A program made the translations under genes and the position numbers. Below are positions 1-8,932 of a stretch of 26,896 nucleotides of DNA, piece by piece (positions within the stretch are counted from its first letter, which is position 1; each line of letters opens with the position of its first letter). The notes beneath the pieces were generated by a model that was given only the letters and a program-made list of their open reading frames with translations, ran no database searches and was not told the DNA's origin. Origin of the DNA: a virus. The stretch lies in IMG/VR virus record IMGVR_UViG_3300025137_000235, positions 1 through 26,896 of that record. One strand, 5' to 3'.

Positions 1-180
1 ATGAAGGAAGCGGCAGAGGCAACGGGAGTCAAGTTGCGGTGGGGCGCTGCGTGGACTATTAATGATCTAGGTGCTTGGGAAGGCACAGCGGAAAACGCAA
101 TGAACTCCTACATCGACATTCGTAGATCACAGGGGCGCAGACCGTTCATAGACGCACCACACTTTGAACTTATGTTTTAA
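1..180 (+). CDS. Phage endolysin, M15-type peptidase (C-terminal part only)
   Basis: The window opens inside this gene; 59 residues are visible before the TAA. The end of the chain reads RPFIDAPHFEL, the conserved C-terminal zinc-binding signature of M15-type L-alanyl-D-glutamate / D-Ala-D-Ala peptidases used by phages as endolysins, with the His of PHFEL as a metal ligand. The preceding WGAAWTINDLGAW stretch also fits this fold. The upstream SxHxxGxAxD metal motif would lie outside the window, so the ATG at base 1 is probably an internal Met and not the start. The stop overlaps the next ATG by one base (TAATG). The predicted role is cleavage of host peptidoglycan at lysis. The family call is from motif recognition only. 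Confidence 0.72.
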   Translation: MKEAAEATGVKLRWGAAWTINDLGAWEGTAENAMNSYIDIRRSQGRRPFIDAPHFELMF

Positions 181-392
181 TGCACGTTTTCGTTCTCATG
201 GTCTATATGGGTTATGGGGATGATCGTGTGTTAACGAGTAGTAATATGCGCTTCTATAATATAGATCATTGCAACTACGTTGCTAGCGCGGTGGTAAGAC
301 GTTATAGTAGTCATGGAATCACAACCAAAGACAGGGTTGTTGCGTATTGCGTACCTGAAAAATTAGAAGATAATAGTCTTCCTGTGTACTAA
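180..392 (+). CDS. Small conserved phage protein, function unknown (70 aa)
   Basis: The ATG overlaps the stop of the endolysin gene (TAATG), which suggests translational coupling and supports the start. The product has a short hydrophobic N-terminus (MHVFVLMVYMGYG), too short and too polar afterwards to be a convincing transmembrane helix, and two cysteines (C31, C57) in a small alpha/beta-looking protein ending in charged residues. The pattern resembles short proteins that often sit between lysis and tail genes in marine phages, but I do not know a function. A holin or spanin role is possible from position but is not supported by a clear membrane segment or lipobox. Confidence 0.6.
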   Translation: MHVFVLMVYMGYGDDRVLTSSNMRFYNIDHCNYVASAVVRRYSSHGITTKDRVVAYCVPEKLEDNSLPVY

Positions 393-406
393 CTTATAGG
401 TGTAAT

Positions 407-2536
407 ATGCCGTTGAAAAAAGTATTGTTTAAACCCGGAGTTAACAGGGAAAATACACGCTATACTTCAGAAGGTGGTTGGTACGAGTGCAATAACATTA
501 GGTTTAGACAAGGCACTCCTGAAAAAATTGGCGGTTGGCAACGTCTAAACACCATAACTTTTTTAGGGGTTGCACGTTCTCTTTGGAATTGGATCACCTT
601 GGGTGGTCAAAATTTGATTGGTGTTGGTACAAATGTAAAATTTTACATAGAAAACGGTGGTGCATTTAACGATATAACTCCTCTACGTAGCACCACTTCG
701 GCAGGAGAAGTTACCTTTAGAGCATCTAATACTACGTTGAGTGCTGCTATAACTTCCACGTCTGCTACTACAATAGCCCTAACAGATGCAACGGGTTTTC
801 CCCGTGCGGGTCTAGTGCTTATAGATAGTGAGGCTGTTTCCTATACCGGTATAACTGACAATACGCTTACAGGATGCACTCGTGGAGCTTCCTATTTAAT
901 ATCTGACGTACCTACTAGCACCACAGCTGCCACACATAGTAATGGAGCCGCCGTAACTTGTTTTACTATCGTGGTGCTTGATTCTAGTCACGGCGCTGTT
1001 GTTGGTGACTTTGTAACTTTTTCGGGAGCCGCTGCCCTAGGGGGCAATTTTACTGCTAAAGTGTTAAATCTTGAATACGAAGTCTTGTCCGTAGAAGATG
1101 AAAACACGTATACTATACTGGCAAAGAGTTTTAGTAACGCGACGCTTAAATTTACCAATGTTGCCTCTACCTCTTCTGATTCGGGTAGTGGTGGTACTTC
1201 CACGGTCGGAGCGTATCAAATTAACGTGGGGGTTACTACGGCATCTGATCTTGCAGGTTGGGGCGCAGGTAGCTACGGCGCGGGTTTATTTGGAGTTGGT
1301 GAAACAAGTCAAGAGGAACTACGCATATGGTCACAACAAAACTTTGGGGAAGATTTAATTTTTGGGTTGCGTGGTGGGCGTATATATTATTGGGATGCTT
1401 CAACTAGCCTTACAACACGCGCTGTTGACCTGACCACGCGGTCGGGAGCCTCTAATGTACCAACTGTTCAAAATTCTATTCTTGTGTCTGATATTAACAG
1501 ATTTGTGTTTTGTTTTGGAGCTAATATCTTAGGAAGTGCCACCCAAGACCCCATGTTAATTAGGTGGTCTGACCAAGAAGATGCTACTAATTGGACACCT
1601 TCAGCTACAACACAAGCAGGAAGTCTTAGGTTATCTAGAGGCACTAATATCGTAGCCGCATCTCAAGCCCGACAGGAAGTCTTGGTTTGGACTGACTCTT
1701 CTTTGTATTCGTTGCAATATGTAGGCGCGGGGTCTGGTGTTTGGGGCGCTACATTAGTTGGCGAACAGACGTCAATAGCCTCACAAAACGCTGTGGCATA
1801 TGCCAATGGGGTTGCCTATTGGATGGGTAAAGATAAATTCTACAAATACGACGGACGTACTCAACCACTACCGTCTGACTTACGTAAACACGTATTTACA
1901 AACTTTAACGAAGAACAGTTTGAACAGGTGTTTAGTGGTACAAATGAAGCGTTTAACGAAGTGTGGTGGTTTTATTGTTCTACAAACGCAATAAACATAG
2001 ACAGCTATGTAATATATAACTACGTAGAAAATATATGGTACTACGGTTCTATGGCACGGTCTGCTTGGCTAGACTCAGGGTTGAGATCATTTCCGTTAGC
2101 TGCGACTTACAATAACAGGATTGTCGAACATGAACGTGGGGTTGATGATAACGAGACAGGTACAGCCGCTGCCATATCTTCTTTTATCACCTCCGCTGAG
2201 TTTGATCTTGATGACGGACACAACTTTACCCTTGTGTCTAAAATGATACCAGATGTATCTTTTGAAGGTTCTACGGGTGGAACACCTACCATAGTGATGA
2301 CTTTACAGCCGTTAAGTTCTTCGGGGTCTGGTTTTAACAACCCTGCGTCCGAGAGCGGTTCTGCTTCAGGGTCGGTTGTGCGTAGTGCTAGCTCTCCTGT
2401 AGACGTGTACACAAGCCAAATTCACACACGCGTTCGGGGCAGGCAGATGTCTTTAAAAGTTGAGTCCACAACAACGGGAGTGCAGTGGCAACTAGGTTCT
2501 CCTAGACTTGACATGCGCCCTGATGGGAGACGGTAA
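407..2536 (+). CDS. Tail structural protein, nozzle / beta-propeller-like (709 aa)
   Basis: This is a beta-rich 709-residue protein starting 14 bases after the preceding gene, with GGTG upstream of the ATG as a plausible ribosome binding site. The N-terminus (FKPGVNRENTRYTSEGGWYE) is a recurrent opening in marine podovirus tail proteins. Residues ~112-185 form a small inserted module of the type DATGFP...IDSEAVSYTGI...LTGCTRG...THSNGAAV, seen in many phage tail proteins. It is followed by a second module beginning SSHGAVVGDFVTFSG. The C-terminal half has repeated blades with aromatic signatures (IRWSDQEDATNWTP, VLVWTDSSLYSLQYVG, VAYWMGKDKFYKYDG, EVWWFY, NYVENIWYYG), consistent with a beta-propeller hub such as that of T7 gp12-type nozzles. 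I infer a tail nozzle or tail hub role. A P22-like stabilisation protein is the main alternative. Confidence 0.6.
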   Translation: MPLKKVLFKPGVNRENTRYTSEGGWYECNNIRFRQGTPEKIGGWQRLNTITFLGVARSLWNWITLGGQNLIGVGTNVKFYIENGGAFNDITPLRSTTSAGEVTFRASNTTLSAAITSTSATTIALTDATGFPRAGLVLIDSEAVSYTGITDNTLTGCTRGASYLISDVPTSTTAATHSNGAAVTCFTIVVLDSSHGAVVGDFVTFSGAAALGGNFTAKVLNLEYEVLSVEDENTYTILAKSFSNATLKFTNVASTSSDSGSGGTSTVGAYQINVGVTTASDLAGWGAGSYGAGLFGVGETSQEELRIWSQQNFGEDLIFGLRGGRIYYWDASTSLTTRAVDLTTRSGASNVPTVQNSILVSDINRFVFCFGANILGSATQDPMLIRWSDQEDATNWTPSATTQAGSLRLSRGTNIVAASQARQEVLVWTDSSLYSLQYVGAGSGVWGATLVGEQTSIASQNAVAYANGVAYWMGKDKFYKYDGRTQPLPSDLRKHVFTNFNEEQFEQVFSGTNEAFNEVWWFYCSTNAINIDSYVIYNYVENIWYYGSMARSAWLDSGLRSFPLAATYNNRIVEHERGVDDNETGTAAAISSFITSAEFDLDDGHNFTLVSKMIPDVSFEGSTGGTPTIVMTLQPLSSSGSGFNNPASESGSASGSVVRSASSPVDVYTSQIHTRVRGRQMSLKVESTTTGVQWQLGSPRLDMRPDGRR

Positions 2537-2724
2537 TGCCAAATAATGATTATATAGTGGGTTTTCGTTCTCCTGCGCTACCATATCCTCCCGCAGAGTA
2601 TGACCCGTTTCAGTTTGAAGAATTTAACAAAGTGCTCAGACTGTATTTCAACCAGTTAGACAATGTGTTGCGTGATACATCTATGTCTCGACAGACTGAA
2701 GCTATGGGGTGGTTCTTAGGCTAA
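2536..2724 (+). CDS. Small tail-associated protein, function unknown (62 aa)
   Basis: This short gene is joined to the nozzle-like gene by a one-base stop/start overlap (TAATG) and to the next gene by another TAATG at 2722-2726. The proline- and aromatic-rich N-terminal part (SPALPYPPAEYDPFQFEEF) is followed by an amphipathic helix (NKVLRLYFNQLDNVLRD). Proteins with this LPYPP...YD...F..FN..LR.YF.QLD pattern are common beside tail genes of uncultured marine phages. It is probably a minor tail or tail-assembly component, coupled in translation to its neighbours. No enzymatic motif is present. Confidence 0.65.
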   Translation: MPNNDYIVGFRSPALPYPPAEYDPFQFEEFNKVLRLYFNQLDNVLRDTSMSRQTEAMGWFLG

Positions 2725-3044
2725 TGGCAAACACTTATGTAAATGCAAAATTAGATTTGTCGTCTACAAGTGTTACTACTTTGTACACCTGTGCTGCGTT
2801 AACCACAGCAATAGTAAAATCTATACTTGTTTCTGAAGACAGTGGTAATGCAGACACTATAACCTTAACCATTACAAGCGGAGATGATGTCTTTAGTTTG
2901 TTTAAAACCAAAGCCGTTAGCGCAAATAACACAGTAGAGTTGTTAACCGCGCCCCTTATTGTGCAAGCTAGTGAGATATTGAAAGTAACGGCAGGTACTG
3001 CAAATAGGATACACGTTGTTGCTAGCATTTTAGAGGTCACATAA
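2724..3044 (+). CDS. Small beta-rich virion protein, function unknown (106 aa)
   Basis: The chosen start is the ATG at 2724, which overlaps the upstream TAA; a GTG 15 bases earlier would add only five residues and lacks that coupling. The product alternates short hydrophobic and Thr/Ser-rich stretches (AIVKSILVSEDSGNADTITL, VELLTAPLIVQASEILKVTA), giving a predicted all-beta sandwich with no charged helices. Such small beta proteins beside tail genes are often decoration or tail-tip components, but I cannot assign it to a named family. It overlaps the next start as TAATG, continuing the coupled chain. Confidence 0.65.
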   Translation: MANTYVNAKLDLSSTSVTTLYTCAALTTAIVKSILVSEDSGNADTITLTITSGDDVFSLFKTKAVSANNTVELLTAPLIVQASEILKVTAGTANRIHVVASILEVT

Positions 3045-3511
3045 TGGCTACAGTTATTGATAGTACCGAGACGCCCCTACCGGCTCCTACTATTGTGTTA
3101 ACATATGCGTCTGAGGCTAAATTACCTCCAGATATGGATTTGCAAACTGCGTTGACGCGGTGGGTACAAGAAATGTCTTCACCAAATATTGAGATGATTC
3201 AGGTAGGCAATACCGTCTTTGTTGGACATCCTAGCAAAGACAAACGTAAACTTATGGGTCGTGTATTTAACGTAGATACTGCACGTAATTTTGTGTCTAA
3301 TACTGTAAAGTATTTTAAGTTGCTGCAAAAAAAGGGGATAACACACTATTCTGTATCGTTCGATACAGGCACTTTGGAACAAATTGCAAAAGCAGTTGGA
3401 AAGGCACTTGTAGGAAGTGGAATACAAGCAGGTTTAGCACCAACTGAGTCTGGCAAAGAGACCGTGTTATTTGTGCAGTTTCCTACCAACATAAAGAAAG
3501 CTAAGTCATGA
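3044..3511 (+). CDS. Hypothetical phage protein in the tail gene cluster (155 aa)
   Basis: This is an alpha/beta protein of 155 residues in the coupled run of small tail-cluster genes. It starts in a TAATG overlap at 3042-3046 and ends in an ATGA overlap with the 1570-aa gene. Residues ~30-70 (LQTALTRWVQEMSS...EMIQVGNTVFVGHP) look like a helix followed by beta strands; residues ~80-120 hold a helix (NFVSNTVKYFKLLQKKG) followed by a strand. This resembles small proteins found upstream of large tail-tip or ejection genes in marine phages. There is no catalytic signature that I recognise; function is unknown. Confidence 0.6.
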   Translation: MATVIDSTETPLPAPTIVLTYASEAKLPPDMDLQTALTRWVQEMSSPNIEMIQVGNTVFVGHPSKDKRKLMGRVFNVDTARNFVSNTVKYFKLLQKKGITHYSVSFDTGTLEQIAKAVGKALVGSGIQAGLAPTESGKETVLFVQFPTNIKKAKS

Positions 3512-6500
3512 GTTTTGTTTTTGAAGTGGTAGACACAGTGGCTTCTCCGGTCCTTGATGTTGTGTCAGACATTGGTGACGTTGTTATGGACAGCCCTGTA
3601 TTCGACGTTATGGATTTTGTGCGTGACGAAATAGCTGCTCCTGTTTTTGATGTGGCTATAGATAATATAGATATATACGACGCTATTCAAATAGGGTTGG
3701 TTTTAAGTGGAGTTCCTCCGTGGGTTATTGGTGTATCATCAGGAGCTTCTACAATAGCCCGAGGCGGTGATTTAAGCGATGCTATTAAAGCAGGAGCTAT
3801 ATCTTATGCAGGGTCTACCATAGGTAAAACTTTTGACGCTAAGATTGCCCCTAGAATTACAGACACTCTTACAGCCGAAGGTTTTAACCAGACTGTTAGT
3901 AATTTAATTAACGAAGGCGTTAAATCCTCGGCAAAAGCATTGGTTTACGGTCAGGACCCTTTAAAGGCGTTTGCTACAGGTGGATTAACAGCAGGTGTGA
4001 ATGCTGCATTAGGGCAGATTGACGAGGCATTTACCAATCTTACAGGCGAATTTGAACTTGATGAAGTAGGAGAGTTTAAGCTTGATGATTTAGGCCAACG
4101 TATACCTATGGTTGCTGGATGGGAAAACTTACAGGATGGTGTCAAGGACGCTATAGCGGCGGGTGTAACTGCAGAATTAAATGGTGGCAGCGTAGACAAT
4201 GCGGTTCTTGCAAACATTGTGAGCAAATACTCTGGCCTTGCTAGGAACATGAACAACTTCTTACAAAGTGAAGAAGGTTTAGGTTTAGATGAAGACCGCG
4301 CAAGGCTCTTAACAACTGCTTTGGGTAATGCTGCAGGCGCTGCAGTTAGTGGTAATTCAGAACTCACATTTGACGCATTTTTCAAAACTATCGAAGATTA
4401 TGGGTACAAAGGATTAAAAGAAGCAATAGACAAACCCGTGTATGAAGGTTTGGACAAACTTACAGGCGACTACGGAAAGACTGCAACAGCAGCTAATGCG
4501 TTAAATACGGCTATTATAACGGCTCAAGACACGACAGACGAGTACAATAGTTTACGCACTGCCTTGCAAAACGAAGTTGACAATGCTGAAGCTCTTTATG
4601 GTACAGCAGAATACGATGCAGCATACGCAAGATTACAGGAACGGTATGATACATATTATACTCCTACGTTTGACGCATTACAGAGTGAGTATGACACTGC
4701 AGTAGTGGCAGTGCGTGATGCCCAGATTGAGTATGATGACCAAAGCCGGTTTCTTATGTCTGACTTAAACGATTTAGATTCAACATTGTCCCCCTTATTT
4801 GATGACGTACAACTTCAAACAGTGCTCGCTCTAAAACCAGATGCAAACTTAAAAGTTATTGCTAACTACCTTGGTGTGGATGAGGTAGATGCTGCAAATG
4901 CGATGTTAAGCACTAGCGGCGGGATTACAAATGTACCGAACACGCAGTCTCAAGCTGACGCTGCACTAAATCAAGCGCGACTTCAATATGTTACAGCGGC
5001 GTTAAATGCACGGGGCATACCCATTGAATCACTAAGCCCAAACCAACTAGGTAAATACCTTAATTACGCTAAAGAATTTTTAGGGAATACAAATGATATT
5101 TTAAGTTTAGATATGAACGAGTTTGCGGACAGCATGATTTACTCCGCTGAGTTATCTCCTGAAATAATAAAGGCAGCTAAAGACGCAGGTTTTGTACCCC
5201 AAACTGTAGACGACTATGGTATGTTTCTTACTGGCGAATACATACGGGTTAGCGAAGCAGGAAATACGGGAGACGCTCCTGAATTTTTAGATACTAGAGG
5301 ACTAACAGACGAAAATGTTGACCAATGGCTATTTACTAACGGGTACACACAAGACGACGTAACCCATGTTGGTGATGGGTATTATAACAGAGATACTACA
5401 GATTCAACTACTTATGGCTTTGAAAAACCCCCGCTTGAAGAACTAGACAATGCGGTAGGTAGTTTTCTCTACCTTGAAGACCCCATGCAAACAACGGGCA
5501 CCCGTGTTCTTGACGAAGTAGTTTTGGGCGACGGCGTAGGCGCACAACAGTTATTAGACGGGAGTGCCATCCTAACCAACAATGACGGAGTTCCTACGTG
5601 GGAACTACGTACAACGCAAGACACAGCTGCAGGCGGTGTTGATACGACTGCTGTATTAGAACAGGCGTTCACAGGCACTAACAAAGAGGACATGGTAAAT
5701 TTTGAAGGGTATGTAGAAACTTCGGGAGGTGCTTTATTTAATCCCGAAGACGAAGCCTATGCCCGTAGCAAATTACAGATTGCTACGCTTGCAACTATGA
5801 ACCCTAATGAAGGGCAAACATACGACGAGTTTACAAATTCATCTTTGTATAAAACAACTTCTACGTTGTATAACGCCTTTCGTGATACTTTTAGTGAAGA
5901 AGAAAACAAAGACATCCTTGACAATACTGTTAGTGTTGTTGTCGGCGCTAGTGGAGAAATGCTTCAAGCCATTGCCGGTTTAGCTACTCTTGTAGACAAC
6001 AATCCTAACAACGCATTAGGGCAAACTGCTAAAAATATGTTGCGGTTAAGTGGTGATATGCGGTCTGATGAATGGACTGCTGCTGCACAAGAAATGGCTA
6101 CTAATTCTGCTAACTACGATGCACAATGGCGTAAAGATAATCCGGGCAGAGAGCCAACAACTATAGAGAAAATATCTTTAAAAACACAAGCAATATACGG
6201 AAATTTTAAAAACCATCCTGCACAATTTTTAGCTGAAAACGTAGCTAGTGAGGTGTTACAGGAACTACCTATACTCCTAACATCTTTTGGTGTGGGCAAC
6301 GTGGCAAAAGCTGCATTGGTCAAAGCGGGTAAAGAAAATGCAAAGAGGTTGTCTACTAAGGCGGCGTTAAGCACCGCACTTACTTTAGATACTGCTGAAG
6401 CTTTTGGCGGCACTGCAGCGTCTACATTTGATGAAGTTTACGCTACCGCGTTGCGGACAGGTAAAAGCGAACAAGAAGCCACTGATCTTGCTCTAGATAC

Positions 6501-8220
6501 CGCACAAAAGGCAGGCACAATAGCTTCGTTAGCCACTATCTTTACAGCAACTACGATGGGCGGTCAGGCGCTTGCAAAGAGCGTTTTAGGCGATAATGCT
6601 GGTTCTATTGGTAAAAACGCTTTTGAGGCTTTGTATGATGTTGTTTTAGAAGGCACACGCGTAACTATAAAAGAAGGTATTACAGAGTCCATAGAAGAAG
6701 GGTTGCCGCAACTATACAGCGCAACTGTACAGAAACAACTAGACCCTAATTTTGATGTTGCAGGGTCTGTTTCTGAAGCCTCTATTATGGGCACAATCGC
6801 AGGTACAGGCACGGCAAGCACAATATATACAGGAAATGTTGTTGCTGATGTCTTGTCTATGGTTAATTCAGATGTAGAAAACGTGTTTGCCAATACTTCT
6901 ACTGCAGAAGAGGCTACCACAGCGTTACAAGAGCTTGGTCTCAACGACAATGTGGTCTTAAACAACATACTAAACACAACGTATGACACCATGTACGTTA
7001 GCACTAATGAAGCAGAGACTGCTTTTGCTACTGCCAATCCTGATTACATACCGACCCAAGATGAAATAAATTCTTTTGTAACTACTCCGCGTTCTGATGC
7101 AGATTTAGCCACCGAAATAAGTTCATACATTAACGAAAGATATACGAGTGTAGATGACGTAGTAGCGGCAGCAGAAGACGAAGGTATTACCTTAACAGAA
7201 GACCAAATTGATGACTATGTTGGTGAGGCTGACCCTGACACACTAGCTCCTACTACAGAAGAGTTACGAGAACGTATAAGGACCGACGAAGAACAGCGTC
7301 CTATTACCGAATTAAAAGAAGACGTTACGCAACTTGGCACAGATATAGTAGATACCGAAACTAGGCTAACCGATCTTATAACTACAAACGAAGAAGCAGG
7401 ATTAGCAAGAGACCAAGCCACGCAAACGGCGTTAGACACTCTAGCAGATCAATTAGGTATAACTGAAGCCGAACTTCTTGCTGAGATTGGCACTACTAAA
7501 AGTGAGTTACAAGCAGACGTTACGCAACTTAGTACCGACGTTACAGGGTTAACCAGTACGATAGGTGATGTAGGTACAGATGTACAAGCTATTGCAGAGT
7601 TAATTGGCAAACCTGCTCGTGACGTGACAGAAACAGACGTTGACTTTGTAATTGATTTGTTAGCGCAGGAAGATGTTCTAACTGAACAACAGACACAACA
7701 GTACGATGTTACCGGTGATAGTCTTGTAAATCAGTTAGATGTGGATTTGCTACAACAAGTCTTAAGTGGGGATACAGATGTTCAACTAGCCGACACGTCT
7801 ATGTTTACTCCTGCTACGGGACTTTTTGCAGACGTTGCCGCGCAACGTGACGTATTAACGCAAATTCAAGAAGATGCTGTTGTACAGAACCAAGCTGAAT
7901 TAGATGCAGTTACTGACTTAAACACCAATATAAACACGCAAATAAACGCGCAAAGAGAACAACAAGCCATGAGAGATTTTTTGCAAATGCAGCAATTAGG
8001 TTTGTTTCAAGGAGCAAGAACCGAAACTACTTCTCCCGACCCGCTTCAACTCTCTTACGCGTATGACATTGGTGGCGAAAGCGTGTTTGCTACTCCACAA
8101 CAAGAGGCACTATTTACCACTCCATATGGTGATCCTAGAGGCAGTACACGGTTTTTTACACAGGGTGGACAAATAAACACTAGCAATGATATGCTATTAA
8201 AACTACTTGGAGAGGCATAA
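3508..8220 (+). CDS. Large virion protein with coiled coil and dockerin-like Ca2+ loop (1570 aa)
   Basis: This is a giant acidic protein starting in an ATGA overlap. Residues 14-49 hold three PVxDV repeats (positions 14-18, 30-34, 45-49). Residues ~925-1116 are Ala/Gly-rich and hydrophobic, with an EGITESIEEG helix at 1056-1065, resembling a segment of the 2552-aa protein downstream. Residues ~1257-1385 form a long heptad-like coiled coil with repeated DVTQLxTD. Residues 1400-1411 match a dockerin/EF-hand calcium loop (D1400, T1402, D1404, N1408, D1411). The C-terminus ends in TQGGQI followed by LLKLLGEA, a tail seen in related marine phage proteins. I infer a structural tail or internal virion protein. 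Whether it is a central fibre, a tape-measure analogue or an ejected protein cannot be decided from sequence alone. Confidence 0.7.
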   Translation: MSFVFEVVDTVASPVLDVVSDIGDVVMDSPVFDVMDFVRDEIAAPVFDVAIDNIDIYDAIQIGLVLSGVPPWVIGVSSGASTIARGGDLSDAIKAGAISYAGSTIGKTFDAKIAPRITDTLTAEGFNQTVSNLINEGVKSSAKALVYGQDPLKAFATGGLTAGVNAALGQIDEAFTNLTGEFELDEVGEFKLDDLGQRIPMVAGWENLQDGVKDAIAAGVTAELNGGSVDNAVLANIVSKYSGLARNMNNFLQSEEGLGLDEDRARLLTTALGNAAGAAVSGNSELTFDAFFKTIEDYGYKGLKEAIDKPVYEGLDKLTGDYGKTATAANALNTAIITAQDTTDEYNSLRTALQNEVDNAEALYGTAEYDAAYARLQERYDTYYTPTFDALQSEYDTAVVAVRDAQIEYDDQSRFLMSDLNDLDSTLSPLFDDVQLQTVLALKPDANLKVIANYLGVDEVDAANAMLSTSGGITNVPNTQSQADAALNQARLQYVTAALNARGIPIESLSPNQLGKYLNYAKEFLGNTNDILSLDMNEFADSMIYSAELSPEIIKAAKDAGFVPQTVDDYGMFLTGEYIRVSEAGNTGDAPEFLDTRGLTDENVDQWLFTNGYTQDDVTHVGDGYYNRDTTDSTTYGFEKPPLEELDNAVGSFLYLEDPMQTTGTRVLDEVVLGDGVGAQQLLDGSAILTNNDGVPTWELRTTQDTAAGGVDTTAVLEQAFTGTNKEDMVNFEGYVETSGGALFNPEDEAYARSKLQIATLATMNPNEGQTYDEFTNSSLYKTTSTLYNAFRDTFSEEENKDILDNTVSVVVGASGEMLQAIAGLATLVDNNPNNALGQTAKNMLRLSGDMRSDEWTAAAQEMATNSANYDAQWRKDNPGREPTTIEKISLKTQAIYGNFKNHPAQFLAENVASEVLQELPILLTSFGVGNVAKAALVKAGKENAKRLSTKAALSTALTLDTAEAFGGTAASTFDEVYATALRTGKSEQEATDLALDTAQKAGTIASLATIFTATTMGGQALAKSVLGDNAGSIGKNAFEALYDVVLEGTRVTIKEGITESIEEGLPQLYSATVQKQLDPNFDVAGSVSEASIMGTIAGTGTASTIYTGNVVADVLSMVNSDVENVFANTSTAEEATTALQELGLNDNVVLNNILNTTYDTMYVSTNEAETAFATANPDYIPTQDEINSFVTTPRSDADLATEISSYINERYTSVDDVVAAAEDEGITLTEDQIDDYVGEADPDTLAPTTEELRERIRTDEEQRPITELKEDVTQLGTDIVDTETRLTDLITTNEEAGLARDQATQTALDTLADQLGITEAELLAEIGTTKSELQADVTQLSTDVTGLTSTIGDVGTDVQAIAELIGKPARDVTETDVDFVIDLLAQEDVLTEQQTQQYDVTGDSLVNQLDVDLLQQVLSGDTDVQLADTSMFTPATGLFADVAAQRDVLTQIQEDAVVQNQAELDAVTDLNTNINTQINAQREQQAMRDFLQMQQLGLFQGARTETTSPDPLQLSYAYDIGGESVFATPQQEALFTTPYGDPRGSTRFFTQGGQINTSNDMLLKLLGEA

Positions 8221-8924
8221 TGTCTGAATTTCTAAACAGTCTTAGAGGTCTTACCGGTAGCGCCGTTACCGAAGTCCAAAATATGTTTACAAAAGATAGT
8301 GGTGAATATGATTGGCAAAACATTGGTATTTTAGCAGGTATGGGTGCTAGCGCGTTAGGATTAATACCTGATGCGGGTTCTGCAGCTTCAGGATACCAAG
8401 GATCAATTCCTGACCTGACTGCAACTCGCGAACGTGTTCCCAACACGTATGATCCTAACAGAAGGGCGGGAAGTGGGGGACAACGATACTTCACTGACAC
8501 GCAATTTGTTCCGAAAACTGGGGCACCTGCAGCCCCTGTGTCTGCAGCAGGATTGGCCGCTATAAATATGTCTAACCCTGCACAAGAACAACGAAAACCT
8601 AGCCCAATTCCCCCTCCTATAGGTCGCGTTGCCCAGCCTATGGCAGCAGGCGGTATCGCAAAATTAAAAAAAGGGCAGTATCTTAATGGTAAAACAGATG
8701 GTATGGCTGATGTAATACCAGCACGTATAGATGGAGTGCAAGAAGCCAGACTTAGTGATGGTGAGTTTGTTATTCCTGCAGATGTTGTAAGCCATCTTGG
8801 CAACGGCAACTCTGATGCGGGTGCAAAAGTTCTTGAAGGTATGATGTCACGTGTTCGTAAAGCACGGACAGGTAACACTAAACAGGGGAAAGAAATTAAC
8901 CCTAAAAAATTCTTACCAGCGTGA
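8220..8924 (+). CDS. Virion protein with conserved phage C-terminal DGEFVIPADVV module (234 aa)
   Basis: The gene begins in a TAATG overlap with the 1570-aa gene. The N-terminal 140 residues are variable and proline/glycine-rich, with one hydrophobic stretch near residues 33-50 (NIGILAGMGASALGLI). From M141 the sequence enters MAAGGIAKLKKGQYLNG and then a strongly conserved module (DGMADVIPARIDG, LSDGEFVIPADVVSHLGNG, ending PKKFLPA). I recognise this module from many uncultured marine phage and tail-assembly-associated proteins. It is not an enzyme motif that I know. Position between the 1570-aa protein and the probable ejection-protein genes suggests an internal virion or tail assembly role. 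Function remains inferred. Confidence 0.65.
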   Translation: MSEFLNSLRGLTGSAVTEVQNMFTKDSGEYDWQNIGILAGMGASALGLIPDAGSAASGYQGSIPDLTATRERVPNTYDPNRRAGSGGQRYFTDTQFVPKTGAPAAPVSAAGLAAINMSNPAQEQRKPSPIPPPIGRVAQPMAAGGIAKLKKGQYLNGKTDGMADVIPARIDGVQEARLSDGEFVIPADVVSHLGNGNSDAGAKVLEGMMSRVRKARTGNTKQGKEINPKKFLPA

Positions 8925-8932
8925 GGTAGATT

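Noticed and set aside
2735-3040. Minus-strand frame (101 codons) mirroring the 106-aa gene
   Set aside because: It is an almost exact antisense shadow; the plus-strand gene is coupled on both sides by TAATG overlaps.
8180-8878. Long minus-strand open frame (232 codons) opposite the 234-aa virion gene
   Set aside because: The plus-strand frame has a conserved phage module, start/stop coupling to its neighbour and correct operon direction. The minus frame has a composition typical of antisense shadow and no recognisable motif.
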